From: Alphaproteobacteria bacterium
GTDB taxonomy: Bacteria; Pseudomonadota; Alphaproteobacteria; Micavibrionales; Micavibrionaceae
Length of the DNA stretch: 37,297 nt
Direction of reading: 5' to 3'
Assembly: GCA_020442425.1 (NCBI GenBank)
Contig: JAGRKB010000027.1
Location: forward strand, 1 to 37,297
A program made the position numbers and the translations under genes. Positions 35,165 through 37,297 of the stretch are shown here, piece after piece (position 1 is the stretch's first letter; the number at the start of each line of letters is the position of its first letter). The notes under the pieces were generated by a model, which was not told where the DNA came from, did no database searches, and saw only the letters and a list, made by a program, of their open reading frames with translations.

Positions 35165-35812
35165 ATGATTTCTACGAAACAACTCAAAGCCGCGCGCGGG
35201 CTGTTGGAATGGTCTCAGACTGAGCTGGGAGCAAATTCTGGCATTTCCCAAACAGCCATTACAAATATCGAAAAGGGGAATGTTAGGGCGACGGCTAAGA
35301 CGATGACGGCACTTTGTGAAGCTCTGGAAAGGGCAGGGGTGGAATTTATTGAGGACGGCGTAAGAATGCGCCCCCAAACACTCTATACGTTCCAAGGGGA
35401 AGGTTTCGCCGAAAAATTCATACAATACATGTACAAAGCTATACAAAACGAAGAGATCAAAGAAGCCTGTCTTTTGGGAATTAATGAAGAGAACTTATCT
35501 CAAGAAGAAAGAGAAAGCGTTGTAAAAAATCTTGAACCATTGCGAAGCAAAGGATTTTCCCAGCGTCTACTGATAAAAGAAAACATGGCTGTAGCAATTG
35601 AAGAAAGAGTAAACCCTAAAGAGAGCTATAGAGTTCTGCATAAAGAGTATTTCTCGGATACAACACCCTGTTTTATCTTCGGTCCATACTACGCCATGAT
35701 GCTTTATGATGAACGAAAGGTCATCGTAATAAAAAACAAACCTCTGGCGGCCCTTCAAAAAAAGATATTCAATGCCCTGTGGGACAAAGCATCCATAAAA
35801 GAAGAGTTGTAA
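35165..35812 (+). CDS. XRE-type regulator with a C-terminal sensor-like domain
   Basis: About 215 residues from the ATG at 35165. An upstream TTG at 35132 is in frame, but the family starts with MISTKQLKAARGLLEWSQ. Residues 1 to about 65 form the XRE helix-turn-helix (SGISQTAITNIEKG) followed by the alphaproteobacterial-style AGVEFIEDGVRM. Residues about 80-215 are an added domain ending in FGPYYAMMLYDERKVIVIKNKPLAA and a final FNALWDKA. This resembles the PLD-like/TrmB-type effector domain of some regulators, which is a tentative match. It is divergent from the sulfotransferase-like gene with about 80 nt between them. Confidence 0.75.
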   Translation: MISTKQLKAARGLLEWSQTELGANSGISQTAITNIEKGNVRATAKTMTALCEALERAGVEFIEDGVRMRPQTLYTFQGEGFAEKFIQYMYKAIQNEEIKEACLLGINEENLSQEERESVVKNLEPLRSKGFSQRLLIKENMAVAIEERVNPKESYRVLHKEYFSDTTPCFIFGPYYAMMLYDERKVIVIKNKPLAALQKKIFNALWDKASIKEEL

Positions 35813-35926
35813 TATTCTCTTGTCTCGGAAAATAGATAACTAGATGGCGGCCCAGAGTGACCAAATAAAAACTGAGTATCCAATTTTTACTTATTTAAAT
35901 CAGATAGTTAAGATGAATTTATTTGA

Positions 35927-36067
35927 CGTAATTCTGAATTTTTCTCACCGCTTCCTTTGAGTTCTTCAGCACAACCGCTAGAGCATCAACGATTATACCG
36001 CAAACTTAAACAGATCGATCTGTTAAAACCGCACAGCAGACTGACCTTTTTGGAACAGAGTCTCTAA
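35927..36067 (+). pseudogene. Possible fragment of a Fis-type helix-turn-helix protein
   Basis: In the otherwise empty stretch 35813-36085, the frame from 35927 to the TAA at 36065-36067 has no start codon and reads ...PLEHQRLYRKLKQIDLLKP.... The RLYRKLK core resembles the recognition helix of the C-terminal Fis domain of NtrC-type regulators. The fragment is short, and a chance similarity cannot be excluded. It includes the 16-bp palindrome AACAGATCGATCTGTT (36009-36024). Confidence 0.3.
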
Positions 36068-36085
36068 TTCGCAGGTGGATTTTGC

Positions 36086-36862
36086 TTATGATTTTGTTGG
36101 TTTAAATTCATCATATTTTCTCAATAGCTCGTAAAATAATTGAGTTTGCAGCTCTTGATCTTGTTCAGGGTCTTGATTTGCATCCATATGGCAAAAAGCA
36201 ATAAAGCTCTCCAGCTCCTGCTCATTTTTAAAAACAGGAATTGTAAAAGCTCCGCTGTCAGATTTTCTTAGATTAATAGAATGATCGGCACCATACACAT
36301 TTGTGGTAAATTGTTGATAAGCATATTCAATGCCGTCTTGCAGATAAAAATATATTCGCCCTTTTCCGACAGCACGCCAATCAGGTGCTACAATGGTCTT
36401 TTTCCCGCCATCGAAATTCACCATATGAATTTCGTGTAGTAAAGTGCCATGGAAAAATATCTTCCTATAGTATGCAGCATTACCTGTATCGTAATGCCTG
36501 CCTATTTCGCCGCGCGTCCATTCTTGGGTAAAATCTAAATTATCAACATCTGCTGTAGAGATTATGAATTCTGGAGCCGCCTCATAATAGTCTTCATAAT
36601 TATCGCCACCCGATGATTTCCAGCCATAATAATCGGTTAAATATTTTTTCGCCCTGTCAAGCGGCTTAATGTTTTTCATGCAGTTATCATGATATTCCAG
36701 CAGCAATAAGGCAGCGGTTAAAGACACATAAATAAACCATGTCCAATGAAGCCATGAATTATCCTTGTCGATAAAAAAAGCCACAAAAGCCATTGAAGCT
36801 ATGATTGTGGCTTTAAGGAAAAAAGCATGTTCATTTATTGTTTTAGATAATTTAAAATTCAA
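36086..36862 (-). CDS. Hypothetical protein with two N-terminal TM helices
   Basis: 258 residues with a TTG start at 36862, supported by GAGGG five bases upstream. Two hydrophobic segments lie at about 15-32 and 40-60 with a short loop (DKDNSWLH), so both ends of the hairpin lie on the same side. The remaining 200 residues are soluble and rich in aromatic and acidic residues (GGDNYEDYYEAAPEF, QDPEQDQELQTQ). I recognise no family. It is isolated between a degenerate stretch and a tRNA gene, with AT-rich composition like the other accessory genes here. Confidence 0.6.
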   Translation of the reverse strand: MNFKLSKTINEHAFFLKATIIASMAFVAFFIDKDNSWLHWTWFIYVSLTAALLLLEYHDNCMKNIKPLDRAKKYLTDYYGWKSSGGDNYEDYYEAAPEFIISTADVDNLDFTQEWTRGEIGRHYDTGNAAYYRKIFFHGTLLHEIHMVNFDGGKKTIVAPDWRAVGKGRIYFYLQDGIEYAYQQFTTNVYGADHSINLRKSDSGAFTIPVFKNEQELESFIAFCHMDANQDPEQDQELQTQLFYELLRKYDEFKPTKS

Positions 36863-37240
36863 TATACCCTCTTAACTTTTCATTATTTACCATACAGCTT
36901 GAGTTTCGTTTTATGATTCTCAGCATGTTTCAAAAATACCAAATTCCATAAACTAAAAACAAGTAGGCGAAAAAAGTCTCCAGTCTCTAAAGAGTGCTCA
37001 CTGCCGCTGGTGAATGGTTTCAATAGGTTAGAGAGGTTGCTGGCAGTATTTCAGCCATAGCTCTGATCATAGAGCGCCGCGCTTATGAAATTCACCATCG
37101 AAATCGCTATCTTTAGCGAGTTAGAAACGGTGCAATCTTTGTGCTTAACCGCGCGCACTTCTTCGAAGTGGTTCAAGATCATGTCCCGAAACCCCTTATA
37201 AATTTAGGCTTATATTCTGATAAACGATTATGAAAATAAA
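36863..37240. other. Gene-poor region between the hypothetical gene and tRNA-Gln
   Basis: About 380 bases with no convincing gene. A 43-codon minus-strand ORF (37051-37182, starting MILNHFEEVRAVKHKD) has no clear RBS and no family I can name; it could be a transposase or other remnant. There is no copy of the tRNA 3' end and no obvious insertion-sequence end. Confidence 0.4.
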
Positions 37241-37297
37241 TGGCTGGGGCGGCTGGATTCGAACCAACGAATGCCGGTACCAAAAACCGGTGCCTTA
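37241..37297 (-). tRNA. tRNA-Gln(TTG), 3' part only
   Basis: On the minus strand the sequence ends in acceptor CGCCCCA, discriminator G and encoded CCA (37241-37243). The T-arm carries GGTTCGAATCC. The anticodon stem CCGGT/ACCGG encloses the loop TTTTGGT, giving anticodon TTG. The D-arm and 5' acceptor strand lie beyond the right edge. The 3' end faces the accessory region. Confidence 0.9.

Noticed and set aside
36009..36024. 16-bp palindrome AACAGATCGATCTGTT as an operator
   Set aside because: It falls inside a possible coding fragment and has no neighbouring promoter that would need it.
37051..37182. 43-codon minus-strand ORF as a gene or transposase remnant
   Set aside because: No RBS and no family I can name with confidence; kept only as a comment on the gap.
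1..37297. CRISPR array, rRNA genes, complete insertion sequences
   Set aside because: No regularly spaced repeats, no rRNA-like segments and no transposase genes or terminal inverted repeats were seen.

Overview
The window looks like a Gram-negative, probably alphaproteobacterial, chromosome segment of moderate GC. This is inferred from an IleRS of the eukaryote-like class, the frmA/fghA-type genes, the alphaproteobacterial style of the short XRE regulator and a tRNA-Gln with encoded CCA. No 16S or other decisive marker is present, so genus-level placement is not possible. Core housekeeping genes (argS, ileS, thrS) sit between two accessory stretches.

Layout. (1) 1-6912 (+): the 3' part of a membrane M50-metalloprotease/HlyD fusion, then a 1667-residue surface protein with a LEPR-XLL-like N-terminus, LamG-like, CSPG/cadherin and C-type-lectin modules. 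They form a likely secretion/adhesin pair. (2) 6927-13843 (-): a three-gene operon (DUF2339 membrane protein, alpha/beta hydrolase, LplT-Aas fusion for lysophospholipid uptake and re-acylation). It is divergent from a TetR regulator at 13963, with a strong nested inverted repeat between them. (3) 14617-20868 (+): a structured, AT-rich leader with tiny ORFs, followed by an operon of a long coiled-coil protein, a ClpB-like AAA+ protein with a degenerate first ring and altered pore loop, and a single-pass membrane protein with a cysteine-bearing C-terminal domain. I recognise no described system with this composition; it is the best novelty candidate. (4) 20921-30940: a bidirectional terminator, then a PRTase-like gene, argS and ileS (-), rfbD (+), thrS and a GNAT gene (-). 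(5) 31170-32043 (-): decayed fghA and frmA, remnants of glutathione-dependent formaldehyde detoxification, with internal deletions and a 13-bp tandem duplication that shifts the frame. (6) 32349-37297: a more AT-rich accessory stretch with an Acg-like nitroreductase, a sulfotransferase-like protein, an XRE regulator with a possible PLD/TrmB-like sensor domain, a fragment resembling a Fis-type helix-turn-helix, an unknown membrane protein, and the 3' part of tRNA-Gln(TTG) at the window edge.

Functionally, the left half concerns the cell envelope: surface-protein export, phospholipid repair and an AAA+ machine that may be membrane-tethered. The middle is translation. The right end shows reductive decay and gene gain beside a tRNA.
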